A DNA stretch of 64,000 nucleotides, taken from the NCBI GenBank assembly GCA_963920665.1, contig OY987272.1, positions 2,423,001-2,487,000 on the forward strand, read 5' to 3'. A model generated the notes under the pieces. That model worked only from the letters and a program-made list of their open reading frames with translations, searched no databases and was not told where the DNA came from. Below are positions 22,995-34,039 of the stretch, one piece after another (the stretch's first letter is position 1; every line of letters starts with the position of its first letter). This stretch comes from Straminergon stramineum. Its lineage: Eukaryota > Streptophyta > Bryopsida > Hypnales > Calliergonaceae. The translations under genes and the position numbers were made by a program.

Positions 22995-24560
22995 CTCCTG
23001 AATCGACACAATTCACCCACTGGAAATCAATATAGGGCACACCAAGTGTAGAAACAAGTGAGAAGTTCCAATCGACGGTTTGAAGAAAAGGAGGACCAGT
23101 CTGAGCTCACGTACTGGGTACGAAATCAATGACCACAAGATGGGGTCAATGATTCAATCATGTAATTAGAGTAGAGAGAGAGGATCGGACTGGTGCAGAG
23201 GACTAACAATATGTCTAGCTCAAGCACAGAAGCGCTGAATGCTCCTTGTAGGGGGCCTAAGTATAATAGATGACATGAAAACTGACCAATATACAGATGA
23301 GTGATTTAGAAAAGGATGAATGATCAAGTCCTCAATCAGTCGTGGTAAATTCTTGCGTCACATTCTAAAACTGATTTCTGAATACACCCATTGGAATGTT
23401 TATCAGCCAAAAACTTAGAAAACAAGAAATGATTGGATTCAATCGATATGACTTAAAATGGTGTGGTAGTGTCGATCTGGGTGCTTCTTCGAGGGAGGTA
23501 CTGAAGTGATTGATGTCCAGGGGTTCCTTCTTCATAATAATTGAAATCTAGATGTAAGCGGAAGTGTGACAAGAAAGAAGCTTATCCTGGATACCACGAT
23601 TAAAGCATTTAAAGCATCCTGGATACCACGATTCTCCTTGACTTAGGAGAAGAAGACGGGCCCAAAGTCTTAAGAGCTCCTTTTCAAAAAGGATATGAAA
23701 ACACTGAACAGAGAGACATTACGCCCTCGTACTCACAAAATAGGACTGAAACAAAGGTATTAAACGACAAACAGCTGTTACATCGCAATTCGGAAACGCC
23801 TAAACCCAACGATCAGGAAACACTACGAGAGTTACCTATCCAATAAGGTCTCCACTCCACCTTATTCAGGGTACCACGGACCAACCCAAAACCTTAATTT
23901 TCACAACACGTTTGCCGAATTAAGCTGATTTCAGTTACTCTAAGGTTAAAAAAATTAAAGATAGGAAAAAACAAGAGGGAAGTCCTCCATAATCAAAAGG
24001 ATGAAACCCTAAAAATGAAATAGTCTAGAGAAGGAGTGGTACGGTCCCATCTTCGGGCTGAACACGAGCAGAAGTGACCGTGAAACCATTTGCAAACAAC
24101 TACCCCCGTTCTCTTCATCTGCTTCTGCTGCTTCATATTCGCAATCTCTAGCTCCCTCTACAGAGGACGGAAACCCTACACTTCCCGCACTCTACATTAT
24201 CTGCGATACGCAACAATCCTAATTCCTTACTAGTTCAAAACAAACCCTAGACATAGACCTTCAACTCTCACCCAGGTCCAAGTTTGGAATAACTTAACTT
24301 ACCCAGATCTCAAAAAAGCTGAGCTCAAATTCACGAAAACTAATTGCGCCAACGAACATCAGTAACCACAAAAAGAATGAGAGAATTGCGCAGTAGCCTC
24401 GAATTCACCTTCTGCAGACGACGCAACGATGCTCGCGCCTCTGAGCGTCCTTGGAAAATCGAAGCACACGTTGCCGAACTCACACGAAGCAGAAAGACTC
24501 TGCTCACTGCTTACTCCTGCGACGCCGAGGAAGTGGAGGAACTATTAACTATGAGCTCTC
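22995..24560 (-). other. 5' leader with about 1.3 kb leader intron of MIC10
   Basis: Read on the minus strand, a strong donor (TCTGG then GTAAGTTAAG) at about 24302 pairs with the acceptor just before the MIC10 ATG, at 22998. This gives a leader intron of about 1.3 kb and a non-coding first exon from about 24303 to 24560, where base composition is higher in GC. A short direct repeat (23584-23633) lies in the intron. An open frame on the opposite strand at 24344-24679 has no recognised content. Confidence 0.5.
23584..23633. repeat. Short direct repeat, period about 31 bp
   Basis: ATCCTGGATACCACGATT occurs twice, at about 23585 and 23616, separated by a short AT-rich spacer that itself duplicates AAAGCATTT. 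It lies in the MIC10 leader intron. Confidence 0.75.
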
Positions 24561-26214
24561 CAGCAGTGATTGATGACGTGGCAATTGGGTGGCATGAAGT
24601 AGACACGTGTACACATTTCTCCCCAAAAGTGAGTGAGAGAAATAACTCTAAGGTGAAAACATCCAAATCGTCAAAATAAGCAATTTAGCATAGTGGGAGG
24701 CACCTTTTTCAAGAAAAAACATTTTTGTAGTATTAGTAATTGAAAATCATGAATTTTCAGAAAAAAAATTAGATTTTTTTCAATACAACATATAATTATT
24801 GTGAATTTTGAATGCAGAAGCTCCAGAGGCCACTAAAACCGTCATATAGCTTGGTCATAAAATCAAAATCTAGAAAATTAATAGTCAACCATCTAATTGT
24901 ACTTTTAGAAACACTTTTTATAGAAGTCTAATTGTTATAAATGTATACATACATGGTTTTGAATGTTTTCATCTAAATCCATGTTTGGGACTAGTGTAAA
25001 TTAAGAGCTTGTTCATATCAAGTCCCACATGTAATTACAAGTCATTAGAGGAGTGATATCCATATTACAAACCTTGATTAAAAGAGAGGCTTTAAGCATA
25101 AATTTCTTTCTTTATGTTTTTTTTGGTTTCTTTCAATCATGAAGAGTGTATCTTCCTCCAAAATATGTAACAACCAAACCTTGAACTCCTAATGCAAACA
25201 CAAAGGTGGTTGTGACATGGTCAACCAAGCCTTAATCTCACTGAAAAATAGAGATTTTCATCCAAATTATTTTTGGAGAGTTCTTTGAGGGTGTAAACAT
25301 CAATTGGTGATGGAAAGACCTTTGAAGAAACACTACAAATTTTTCTAGAGAAGAAGATGCGAAGTGCACAAATCACAAAAGATGCCTTTAGTTTAGTGTA
25401 TTTCGCAATGTCTACCTCCTTTACTCTTGATCTAAAATTTCAACTTTAGAATTATTATTTCTAATTTTGAGCTAAATGTTATTAAGTCCATATTATATTC
25501 TAGTTAAAAATTTTGGAAAATTCCTAAAAAATGTGTAATTTAAAGCCTTTTGAACTTTTGTTTAGATGCCATGTTCTTACTAGGTTTCTAGTTATATAAT
25601 GTCAAAGGAATTTGATTTTGACCATGATATTCTTCACCGGAATATTCATCAATGGACAAAATTTCAGATTTTATGAGCTTATTTTGTATATGATACAAAT
25701 TTTCTTTGTTTTTCTTCCAAACTAATTCACAATACTTTCAAATTTTTTAAAAATGCCTCTCAGTTTTTCAGGGCAAGTAGAAAACATCTAAATTAATCTT
25801 TAAAAGTAAATCATTCTATTTTCAATAGAAAATGGTAGCATCCCAAGTAGGGGACCTCAATGTTTGAACACACAATCATAGGCTGTAGCATTTTAGGATT
25901 CTAGGCCATTGGACATCTAGAACTTCTTCTATAGCTATGAGCCTTCTTTGAGAGCACCAAATTTGGAACTTGGAAAATTGAAGATAGAAATCAATTATTA
26001 TGGATGATGAAGTTTGGAAATTTCGAATTGGAGCCTTTGAAGTAGACATGTACATGTGAAGTTATGAAAGTGAAAATTATTGGTCAAAAATAGGAGAGAG
26101 TTTTTACAACTATCTTAGAGCATGAAAAAATCTTGTCCCACTCCATCTCTCTCATGTAAGTCTTGTAACACTACTTTAAATAACCCTTTGTAACCTAAAT
26201 TCTACAAGGATAAG

Positions 26215-26300
26215 GCATATGACCAAGGAATTCAACAAAATTTTATGAAACTTCTAAATGCTTAGGTGCATTTTTCATTTCTCCACTTTTGTTGAAAATC
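26215..26300 (+). repeat. Fragment related to the centre of foldback copy A
   Basis: The words CATATGACCAAGGAA, TCAACAAAATTTTATGA and TTAGGTGCATTTTTC follow one another here as CATATGACCAAGGAA, TCATCAAAATACTTTGA and ATAGGTGCATTCTTTG do at 4108-4168. A third relative lies inverted at 63480-63625. Confidence 0.5.
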
Positions 26301-26483
26301 AATCATTGGGAATTTTGGATCTTCCACAATGTTAAAGGTCAAAGCCAAAGATTGAATTACTAGCCTCAATATTTGGTTGTGGTATGTTGTCTTTTATCAC
26401 TACATATGAATGAAAATTGTTTCATTTTATTTTTTGGTGATGAAATCAAAGTAATATCAAACATGTAACAAGCTTAAGAAATA

Positions 26484-26566
26484 TTGCCTCCATTTAAATA
26501 TAGTGTAACCATTCTTAATGCAATTACCACTAAGAATGAATACACTATTTCCAAATGGAGGGAGTA
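26484..26566. mobile_element. Tiny Stowaway-like MITE
   Basis: The 83-base segment has terminal inverted repeats: the left side reads CTCCATTTAAATATAGTGTA and the right side, reverse-complemented, reads CTCCATTTGGAAATAGTGTA, preceded by CTCC. Both are followed inward by a CATTCTTA-type word. A TA dinucleotide flanks each end, as expected for Tc1/mariner-type insertions. The CTCCCTCC terminal motif is typical of Stowaway elements. Confidence 0.75.
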
Positions 26567-27154
26567 AAAAATTTCACCATTAGATTATAATACGATATAG
26601 TTCATTATGGTCTAAACCAAAAATTTGTATCTCTTTGTACTTAGAGAATTGACAAGCCATGTTAATTGCCCAAAGTTCAAATTGTCATAAAATATTCAAT
26701 TTAAAAAAAAAAAAAAAATCTAGGATTTCAAATTAGAATAGAATCCAAACTTGGTAAACCTTATTTTGGGGGTTGAATGCAAATTTAGTAATGATCATTG
26801 CATAGCTAAAATATATATTTGCAACAACAATTATATGAGACCTTAAGCACTAGAAAATAACAAAGAAAAGATTGTGCTATGTTCTTTAATTTACATCTTA
26901 CAATCCTAGGCTTTGAAGATGTAAATAATCATAGTGTCTACAAAAATGAGCAACAAAATTAGAAGATTAGGATTATATAAGTTGCATTGTTTTCTATAGT
27001 CCATTGGAGACCTAGTGCAAAATCATGCAACTTCAATGAGGACCAATAAACTTCCTTGTGAAAGATGTAAGTAGCCTTGATAATTAAGAAATGGATATTT
27101 ATCATCCAAAATTATATTTCTTTCATCTTTTTTGTATAAAAGCAAACATAGAAC

Positions 27155-27765
27155 ATAACCCTAAAGTCCCACAACTCCCTCAAGGGATACTTGGGATATT
27201 AGTAGGCTCTAGTGACCCCAAATTTTTATGATTATTTGAAATCTAATTTGAGAATAGAAAAATAGATTAGCTCTTAACCCTATAGGACCAAGCCCATTTT
27301 TCTATCAAAAACCACTCATAACTATCATTTCTATTGCATTTACCCAAGAAAACAAAAAATATATACATTTAGTATCTAACCATAGGATCTTATACTTTAC
27401 TTATCCAAGATCATGTGGTAAAAGTTTTATGAAGATTGGTCATATAATTTGGAGGGTATTACCATTCAAAGTTGTAATTTCTTTTTTAAGATGACTATAA
27501 TCACCACTTACATCAACAATTTTTTTCTCAATTACCATGTATACCATTACTATTAACTAGAACAATTCTCCAAAAATGGAGCTTTACTTTTCTGAAAAAT
27601 TCTCTTTCAAAATTTATAAAAAAATATTGATGATAGCATTGGTGAATTTAAAAACTACAACTTCTATTTGTTTATCAATTCCAAAATATTCTTCCAAATT
27701 GCACTTTATAATGATTATTCATAAAACGCCTATTCTGGAAATGAATCAGGACGTTTAGGGGCTAA
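27155..27765 (-). mobile_element. Rearranged family 2 element, copy D
   Basis: The first part (about 27155-27280) matches the family 2 start in plus orientation (CCCTAAAGTCCCACAACTCC). The second part (about 27283-27765) matches in the opposite orientation: CTATCAAAAACCACTCATAAC and ATCTAACCATAGGAT correspond to 60110-60205, and AGGACGTTTAGGGG near 27748 resembles the inverted left end. The second part looks like an internally deleted copy of about 0.5 kb. Confidence 0.45.
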
Positions 27766-28100
27766 ATAGGATATACTTGAACTGGTTTGCATAAGAGGTC
27801 AATACTAATTATACAAGACAAGGAATGCCAATTGTATTTTATATGAAGCAAGATTCTGGAATAGCACAATTCTGGTATGGTTGAGAAGGATTGCATAAGA
27901 AATTTTGTATCCTCTGAATGCTACAATCAGCTGTTCGTAAGATTGAACTTAACCCTAGAGCCATATAGTGTATTATATATTTAGTGATATTTGATTAGAA
28001 AAACATTGATCAAATGCTATTCAGTGCAAAGTAAATTAATGATCATGATAGTATGTAAATAAAAATGTATCATAACCCATGTATTAAACCACAATTGAAG

Positions 28101-29215
28101 GGCTATAAAGCTAAATACAGATCATAGAGGTATCCCAAGGGCCTTTTAAAACACCTTGGCAAGTCCCTAAAGATTCAAGCAAAAGAAACTGCAATCCATT
28201 TCGTGCAGATTAATGTCACCGGCAGAACTTCATTCTCAAGCCATGGGTTCACACTTGAAAGTCCCCGGTTCATTCACGACAAAAGAATCCTTCCAAGGTG
28301 ATCCGCTTAGTGCAATGCAAATCTTTGTACGCTTTTCGCGCTAACGGAGTGAACTCTTTGGGACCACAATAGGAGATAACCTAGACTAACCTCACTTCAT
28401 ACGACCCCTTTCCACAGCAAGCTTGACATGGACAACATGCAAAGCACCAAACGATATTCCACAAAAAAACTTCGTTGAAAAGACAACAAAGTAGAAGCCT
28501 TTAACATTCGGAATGACTTCAGAGAGACCAGATATAAAATCTTGCATGCTACATACCCTGCAAGGCCTGAAACAAGCATAGACGTTTCAAGACATAATTC
28601 TGGTCCTACATAAACCTAACAGTCCTGATGCCTGGACCTGCACACACAGCAACAACCGCTGCCATCAAAGCTATTCAATAGACCGCACCCTCCAAGGCCC
28701 TGCATCACTTCCTGATTGTCCGATAGGAATCCACGCCCCTGATTGCTTGCACCTGCTGGTTGTGGATCACCTTCACCTGTTCAGTCCAAAGGGCATGTTA
28801 ACTCTTAACCTCAGCGTCTAACCAGCACAACTGGGATCCCTGCAACCTGCAGGTACACCTTGACACAACTGTGAGCACACTTACCATACTTTCACAACAT
28901 GCACCTGCATTCCTAAGATACTCTGCACGCTGACAAAAAAAACTGTTCACCAGAATAGTAGTAGGATGCTCCTCTGACTGCTCACAATTCAAAGAGTGTT
29001 CATATCAATAGCAGCTAGACTGCTGCTGCACAGCAGCAGTGTTGCACATTGCACCTATACCTGAGACCTGCGCACAAGCTCAGGTTCTTGTCAGTAAACC
29101 GACAGAGACTGCACAGACCAGTTTGCCCTTGGATTTACATTCTGTGAACCTGCGCATGACCTAACACGAATGATTACAAGAGAGTGACGCAACACAAACC
29201 AGAGTGATTCGGCCT
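28101..29215. other. Probable 3' flank/3' UTR of U2AF35
   Basis: GC content rises from about 28130 toward the U2AF35 stop codon, but no frame longer than about 60 codons looks real. The simplest reading is a long, possibly spliced 3' untranslated region of the minus-strand gene. A short hairpin sits at 29019-29040. Confidence 0.4.
29019..29040. repeat. Perfect 10-bp inverted repeat (CTG/CAG hairpin)
   Basis: ACTGCTGCTG is followed after two bases (CA) by its exact reverse complement CAGCAGCAGT. It is about 180 bases downstream of the U2AF35 stop codon and could form a stem in that transcript. Confidence 0.75.
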
Positions 29216-30931
29216 CTATTCGTTATCATAAGCTGCAGGTTCTCTTCGAGGCGGGGAGCTAGGTTCTCTTCGAGGTGGGGAGCCAGGTTCTTTTCGAGGG
29301 GGAGAGCCAGCAGGGGCGCTTTCAGCAGCTTGACGTTCCTCACGTTCACGGTTCCACTGCTCAATCTTAGCCCGTCTTTCTGCAGAACCTTCACGGCCAC
29401 CAGGGCTACGACCCCGTCTTGAAGGAGGTGTTCTACTTCTGCTTCTATCTCGTCTCCGACCTCCATCCGAACGACCACCACCCCTGCGATCATCATATCG
29501 CCGATCGTCCCACTCCTCGTACCTTCGGCCATAACCACGACCACCCCCTCGTCCTCGTCCCCGTCGAGGTTCATAGAAGTCCCTACAAGTAAAATAGAAA
29601 AACAAAGGTAAGGAAAAACCAAGACAAAAATGATAAAACATCAACAAGCACTACTAAAGAATAAAAGTTAAGAGAAGATAATTAATTTACAGACGAACCA
29701 ACAAAAAAGATGACAGAAATGCCTGAAGTCACTAACCTGTCGCCATAACGCCGGGGGCTTGGTGGACCACGGGCTTCACCGCGACCATAGGGTGAGTGAC
29801 TGCGACTCCTGCTGCGCCTCCTGTAGTTCCCAAATAACTTGCGTCGCAATTCTCTCGATATCTTCTTCAGATGCATGAAATTGCAATAACCTCCTCTGTT
29901 GCAGGTATTCTCTTCATACTGCCGGCAAGTGGCTTCCCGGAAATCAGTAACTGGAGAGAAGTCCAAAATGATAGGTCGCCCTGTACTCCCACCAGGGTTG
30001 CACATCGTCAGCAACACACTCAGAAATAACAAGTCAGTAGCTGCAAACCTACAAATGCGGCACAAAGTAAGAAATAGTTGGGGAAACCAGGGAGTGCTCT
30101 TCACAAGAAGAACCGTTCAAAAGGTCAGATACGCCACAAACCTGCGTAAAATCGGCCACTCAAAGCATTAAGGGCAGCAGCAGCGTGCTCTTCCTCCCGA
30201 AACTTCACGTAAACATTCCCGATCTGTCAAACACGGGAGGAAAACAATGAGAAGAAGACGAAACGAAAACAAAAAAATCTCGTCAGTCGGTACATAAGAG
30301 AAAATACGGTGAGAAATCCATTATCAGGCTCATGATTAATTGATTTAAGAACCATCTCAATCTATCACATGCACAGTTCATAAAAAATTACCATGTGGTC
30401 GGCAAGATTGTCGCACACGTTCAGATTCTCAATTTCTCCATACTTGCTCAGCTCTTCGAATATGTCTTCGTAGAAATCCTGCGGCAACGAGTAAACAAAA
30501 TTCGAAGAGTCAGAAGTCAGCAAAATAGAAGCATACGGAAACTCCACAAGTTCCAAAATAAAACCTCATGAACAGTCACGGCAAAGCCCTAAAGAGTAAC
30601 AGAGAACGATAGACCTAACCAGCAACCGACTATTCCAACGAGCGAGGCGCAAAATGATTACAACGAAAAAAGGTAATCAACTAACCTCGAAGTGCTCCTG
30701 GAGTTGACGGGGATCCGACTGCTGGATGTTCCCGTGCTGATCCACGCCGCCGTGAAAGCCAGCATCCGGTGACTGATACATGTTCGCAAGTAACAGAGTC
30801 TGACTTGCCGTCGGCCTGTTGTGAAGGCGAGAACAGCGGTCGCCATGACGACACACTCCAATCTTGAAGTAAAACGGACAGTTGACACGATCTTTCTCTG
30901 TCCCGAAGATGGACGCAAGATGCTCCGCCAT
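29216..30931 (-). CDS. U2AF35: Splicing factor U2AF small subunit (U2AF35)
   Basis: U2AF35 pairs with U2AF65 and recognises the AG of 3' splice sites in the nucleus. Five exons join in phase: 30931-30686, 30478-30392, 30223-30142, 29980-29737 and 29582-29216, giving 341 residues. Seen: N-terminal [20 protein letters not shown] opening the first CCCH zinc finger ([16 protein letters not shown]...H), then the U2AF-homology RRM-like domain ([47 protein letters not shown]). The second CCCH finger is [19 protein letters not shown], followed by [13 protein letters not shown]. The C-terminus is an RS/RGG domain with [11 protein letters not shown], a Gly/Arg-rich run and three SPPR(K/R)EP repeats before the stop. 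Conservation is very high up to residue 220; the tail is the variable part. The ATG and length agree with the plant family. Confidence 0.96.
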
Positions 30932-31345
30932 GATGGCGCAGCGATAGGATACCTCTCAAAACTGCCTGAAAACCAACCCTAAACCGAAAAGAAAGAGGAA
31001 AAACTCCGCAACTATGCAACAGACGAATCCTTGATAAAAAGCAGCAGTGAAAGCAGAGAACGGCAGTAAAGAGGACGCAAGAATAATGACCAAAGCAGCA
31101 AGGGTTTGCCAAACAAGAGAACCTGGAGGCCGGCGCAGCCTCAAGGAAAAGGGAAGATGCGAGTGAAACAGCAGTTCGATGTGAAAGCTTAGTAACCTGA
31201 ATGAGCTCCTGGCGCGTCTTCCGTTCCGGATGAATACGATAAGCCGAATGGATGAATGAGGTGGATCGATGAATATCATTAATGAAGTCGACGGAATTTA
31301 CATGGATGAATGAAGTAAGGATGAATTGTTGAGGGTGCAAAAGTC
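30932..31345 (-). promoter_or_regulatory. Probable 5' leader/promoter of U2AF35
   Basis: Sequence upstream of the U2AF35 ATG is GC-richer than the intergenic DNA further right and contains long accidental frames without recognisable protein. Composition falls back to AT-rich at about 31400. I could not place a transcription start. Confidence 0.35.
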
Positions 31346-31399
31346 GGTCCTCTCCCTGACTCCCTCATGTCACGGGGAAAATTAGAATGTTGTTTGGCG

Positions 31400-33405
31400 C
31401 TCAAAAATGATTCTGGGTCCAAAGTCTTCTCTCTATTCGTCGACTTTTCTTTTTAATTTTCATTTTTGGGAAATCTGGACTTGTAAACTTTTTATTCTTA
31501 AATTTGGTCTAATAAGTCATATGAAATTCTCGTTCTGGATTAAAATACCTCACTGCAATGTTATGTTTCGATAAATTTACTCGATAGTTTCTGATATAGT
31601 ACCCTATGCAGAGGTCAGATTAGGTAGAAATTATCTCATTTTTGTAAAAAGAATGCCACGTGTCATCTTCTGAATGGTCAAATGTGAGCGGACCCTTGAG
31701 AATCACACATAGAAATTCACTTGAGTGCCGAAAGTGCAGAATCAGACCTTCATGTGTGGTATCTCAACATTATGAAACTAAAACAAACAATTTGTTAAAA
31801 GTGATCAACAAAATTTTGCATTGGTTCAACAAAATTTCAATAAATCTTTGAATATACTTGGATATTTGAAATTTTGTCAAATAGGATCCTTCTAGATTAT
31901 TTGTGATGGTGAATGAAGTCCAACGCTTCAATTCCATCTAAATTCATCAAATACTATTTAAAGCAATATTTTTGCACTATCTTCAAGGGAGCCTAGGGAA
32001 ATTTTACCTAATTATTTTAATTTATGTGGAAAACTTAATTTAAGCTCAATATTATTTTTTATATGGTTAGGCAAATGGAAGATTTTTTTATCATTGAGGT
32101 TCGTGCACTTGATTAGCCCAATCTCTCTACCTTCTGTTCAATGAATTTGTCCCATTATGTACTTATTACCTTCTTTACTAAATTGTCTTTGAATCCTATA
32201 GAATCATTGCAAATAGTCAAAATTTGAAGGCTAGTATTGTAAGGTTTGAAGGCTAGCCTATTTATACAATAGGAATTTAAGGCCCTTAAAGCATTTAAAG
32301 ACTTGCAAAGTTTCATTGGCCTTATATAACCTATTCATGCCACAATTCAAAAAACAATTGATTTGCACCACTATAATTTGTGTACACTATTGATTTGTTT
32401 CAATAGTGTATAATCTAAACTTTCAAGTGTCCTCAACTTACACATTAGTGGTCATGAAGTGGGACAAATAGTCACAAGGTGCAAATAAGAGCTCTTACTT
32501 TAGAGGGAAGTTGGAGGTAGACAATTTTTGTAAAATCAAACTTCTAGTTTAAATTATAGCAAGTGATTATATACTTCATTTACTTATGATATAGGGCATG
32601 CTTGATATAGTATGCAATGTGCACAATCTAAACTATGTGTAGTGCCAAAATCTCACATTTAAAAGAGCTATAATCTACTAACTTTGTTGAGGAGTTCAAA
32701 ACTGAATCAAAGAATCTTTTATTCTAATGTCAAATGTTATTATAATTTCCTAACTTTGTTGCGGAGGTCAAAAATGAATCAAAAAGTCTTTTCTTCTAAT
32801 GTTAAATTAATGTAATTGTACAAGAATGGACATATTCTTTTAAAATCATAAGCATGGCTAAATTTTGCAAAACTTTCACTATTTCTCACTTTACAATTTT
32901 TTTGTACAATGAAAGTTTTAGATACATATTGTTGAAAGTGAGTCCCAATCCTTTAGACAACAATGACTATAAATCAACACTTTTCATATTTTTTCAGTGT
33001 TAAATTAAATGATTTTCAAAACTTCCAAAAAAATGAACAAACTTTGATCAATAGAAAATTATACTCTAGCAAGTATATTGAGATTGAAAAACAATTTGAA
33101 AGTTAATGAATACTATAAGAATAGGGCAAGGTCACCACATCTTTGTTGATTTTTTTATTTTGAAAATAAGATTTGATAGATGCTAAAAATAATTTTTTTT
33201 TGCCAATAGTCTTTTTTTAAACCATGCAACTTTTCTGATTTTGGAAAACTAATTTCCCTTAAACTTTGGCATTCATTTTTAAAATTATTTTCCATCGCTC
33301 CTACCCTACAACTATGTTACTATTTAAATTACTTTCTTCTAGAGTCTACCAAGAGCTTCTAGAGTAAGCTTTCTATTATCATTTGTAAAAATTAGATTTG
33401 GCATA
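31400..33405. other. AT-rich intergenic DNA
   Basis: No gene, RNA gene or long inverted structure seen. A diverged tandem duplication occurs at 32678-32821. Confidence 0.5.
32678..32821. repeat. Diverged 72-bp tandem duplication
   Basis: Two adjacent units begin CTAACTTTGTTGAGGAG (32678) and CTAACTTTGTTGCGGAG (32750) and continue in parallel through GAATCAAAGAATCTTTT / GAATCAAAAAGTCTTTT and TTCTAATGTCAAAT / TTCTAATGTTAAAT. Confidence 0.75.
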
Positions 33406-33409
33406 ACTT

Positions 33410-33835
33410 AACCCTTAATTAACACTCAAGATATTTTTTGTCTAATGGATGGCAATGAATCTTTCTATGTAGGACAAAAGTGTAATTGTTCCTTCTTGAA
33501 ATTTTGTGCAAATAACGTCTTGCACAATAGTTTGACCTCCAATGAATATTTTTTTTAAGTAGATGATGTCACACGGTTCCAAAAGGAATGATTCTCATGG
33601 TCACCAATCTATCTTTAAATGGTTAATCCTTAAAAGACAGACTAGTGACCATGGGAATCATTCATTTTGATATCATGGAAATCATTGATTTACAAGAATC
33701 TGAAAGCACTCATTGGAAGTCAAGCTACTATAGAAGATCTTTCCTTTCCACACAAAATTCCGATGATGAATGCTTGCACTTCTGTCACACACAAAAAGAT
33801 AGTCTATCATCCATCGAACACTAAATGTTTGTTTC
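33410..33835. mobile_element. Foldback element, copy B (near-complete hairpin)
   Basis: The left arm (GGACAAAAGTGTAATTGTTC, near 33472) is matched by an inverted right arm (GATGAATGCTTGCACTTCTGTC, near 33765). The centre 33599-33650 is itself an imperfect palindrome beginning GGTCACC and ending GGTGACC-like. The whole element is therefore about 425 bases of inverted repeat with almost no loop. Outer ends share TTTTTTGTC(C/T)AATGGATG with copy A (inverted) and copy C. No coding capacity. Confidence 0.7.
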
Positions 33836-34039
33836 GACCTTTATGAGTCAAGAATTTTTTGTCAAAGAGTGACCAATGACATTTTGTGATTGTGTTAGGG
33901 TGATATGGACCTTTCATTGTTTCAAAATTTTCTTATGGGCACTTATTTGTTGAACCTGCCCTTACACAGGGAACCCCGTATTTATGTAAGCACCGAGAGG
34001 TTAATAACAATAACCACCGGCATTAGAAATTTAAAGAAC

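Larger units (their letters stand above)
24680..28100. other. AT-rich intergenic DNA with scattered small elements
   Basis: No protein-coding frame is convincing. Recognisable pieces are a fragment related to the centre of foldback copy A (about 26215-26300), a small Stowaway-like MITE (26484-26566), an A-tract near 26700, and rearranged family 2 pieces (27155-27765). Confidence 0.5.

Noticed and set aside
24344..24679. 111-codon plus-strand frame
   Set aside because: It overlaps the inferred non-coding first exon of MIC10 on the opposite strand and has no recognisable domain.
30681..31340. 219-codon minus-strand frame over the start of U2AF35
   Set aside because: It overlaps U2AF35 exon 1 in another frame and is opened by leader DNA; the protein has no recognisable content.
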